Assembly: GCA_964373675.1 (NCBI GenBank)
Contig: CAYJVO010000032.1
Span: 1-5,488 of the forward strand
Direction: 5' to 3'
Length of the DNA stretch: 5,488 bases
Source: CAYHXN01 sp964373675
Lineage (GTDB): Bacteria; Patescibacteriota; Minisyncoccia; UBA6257; WO2-44-18
Shown: one piece after another, positions 5,368 to 5,488 of the stretch
Numbering within the stretch: the stretch's first letter is position 1
Layout: every line of letters begins with the position of its first letter
The notes under the pieces: model-generated
The model's input: only the letters and a program-made list of their open reading frames with translations
Told to the model about the DNA's origin: nothing
Databases searched by the model: none
Made by a program: the position numbers and the translations under genes

Positions 5368-5376
5368 CTTTATTAT
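5347..5376 (+). promoter_or_regulatory. Candidate promoter for tRNA-Gly
   Basis: TTGCAA (5347-5352) and TATTAT (5371-5376) are separated by 18 bp, with 4 of 6 and 5 of 6 consensus matches. The predicted start near 5383 is only about two bases before the tRNA, which would need almost no 5' trimming. The -35 lies inside the end of the 30-aa ORF. Alternatively the tRNA is transcribed from the promoter at 5240-5268. Confidence 0.4.
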
Positions 5377-5384
5377 GGAATAAC

Positions 5385-5459
<75 letters not shown>

Positions 5460-5488
5460 AGATAAAACTTTTTGCAAATTTTCCGACC

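Overview
This looks like a compact stretch of bacterial chromosome, most likely from a Patescibacteria (CPR)/Parcubacteria-type genome. That placement is an inference from three things: the style of the RecG and FtsH proteins, very short intergenic gaps with near-leaderless starts, and isolated tRNA genes between unrelated housekeeping genes. Stops are TGA (recG, the 54-aa gene), TAA (HAD gene, the 30-aa gene) and TAG (ftsH). UGA therefore behaves as a normal stop, which argues against the code-25 lineages (Gracilibacteria/SR1). I see no phage, transposon, CRISPR or toxin-antitoxin signature.

Layout, left to right. Bases 1-54 hold the first 18 codons of a minus-strand gene whose ATG overlaps the recG stop as ATGA. 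A complete recG follows on the minus strand (51-2174, or 2186 with a TTG start), with an extended -10 promoter just upstream. Next is a self-contained transcription unit (about 2213-2519, minus): a near-consensus promoter, a leader of about 68 nt able to fold around a 14-bp palindrome, a 54-codon unidentified gene, and a strong intrinsic terminator. A tRNA-Ile gene with the uncommon UAU anticodon (2525-2597, minus) lies behind a terminator-like hairpin. Then come a HAD-family phosphatase (2625-3320) and a complete ftsH (3373-5208), both minus strand.

Upstream of ftsH, a 66-bp intergenic region appears to carry divergent promoters. One serves ftsH. The other serves a plus-strand 30-codon ORF for a single-span membrane microprotein (5275-5367). 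A plus-strand tRNA-Gly(GCC) gene with an encoded CCA and an irregular T stem follows (5385-5459).

How the genes relate: ftsH and the HAD gene could be co-transcribed (52-bp gap), with the HAD transcript perhaps ending just before tRNA-Ile. recG probably has its own promoter and is translationally coupled to the partial downstream gene. The contents are DNA repair (RecG), membrane proteolysis (FtsH), small-molecule phosphate metabolism (HAD) and decoding (two tRNAs). They do not form an obvious new system. The least explained parts are the 54-aa transcription unit with its structured leader, the 30-aa membrane ORF divergent from ftsH, and the two atypical tRNAs.
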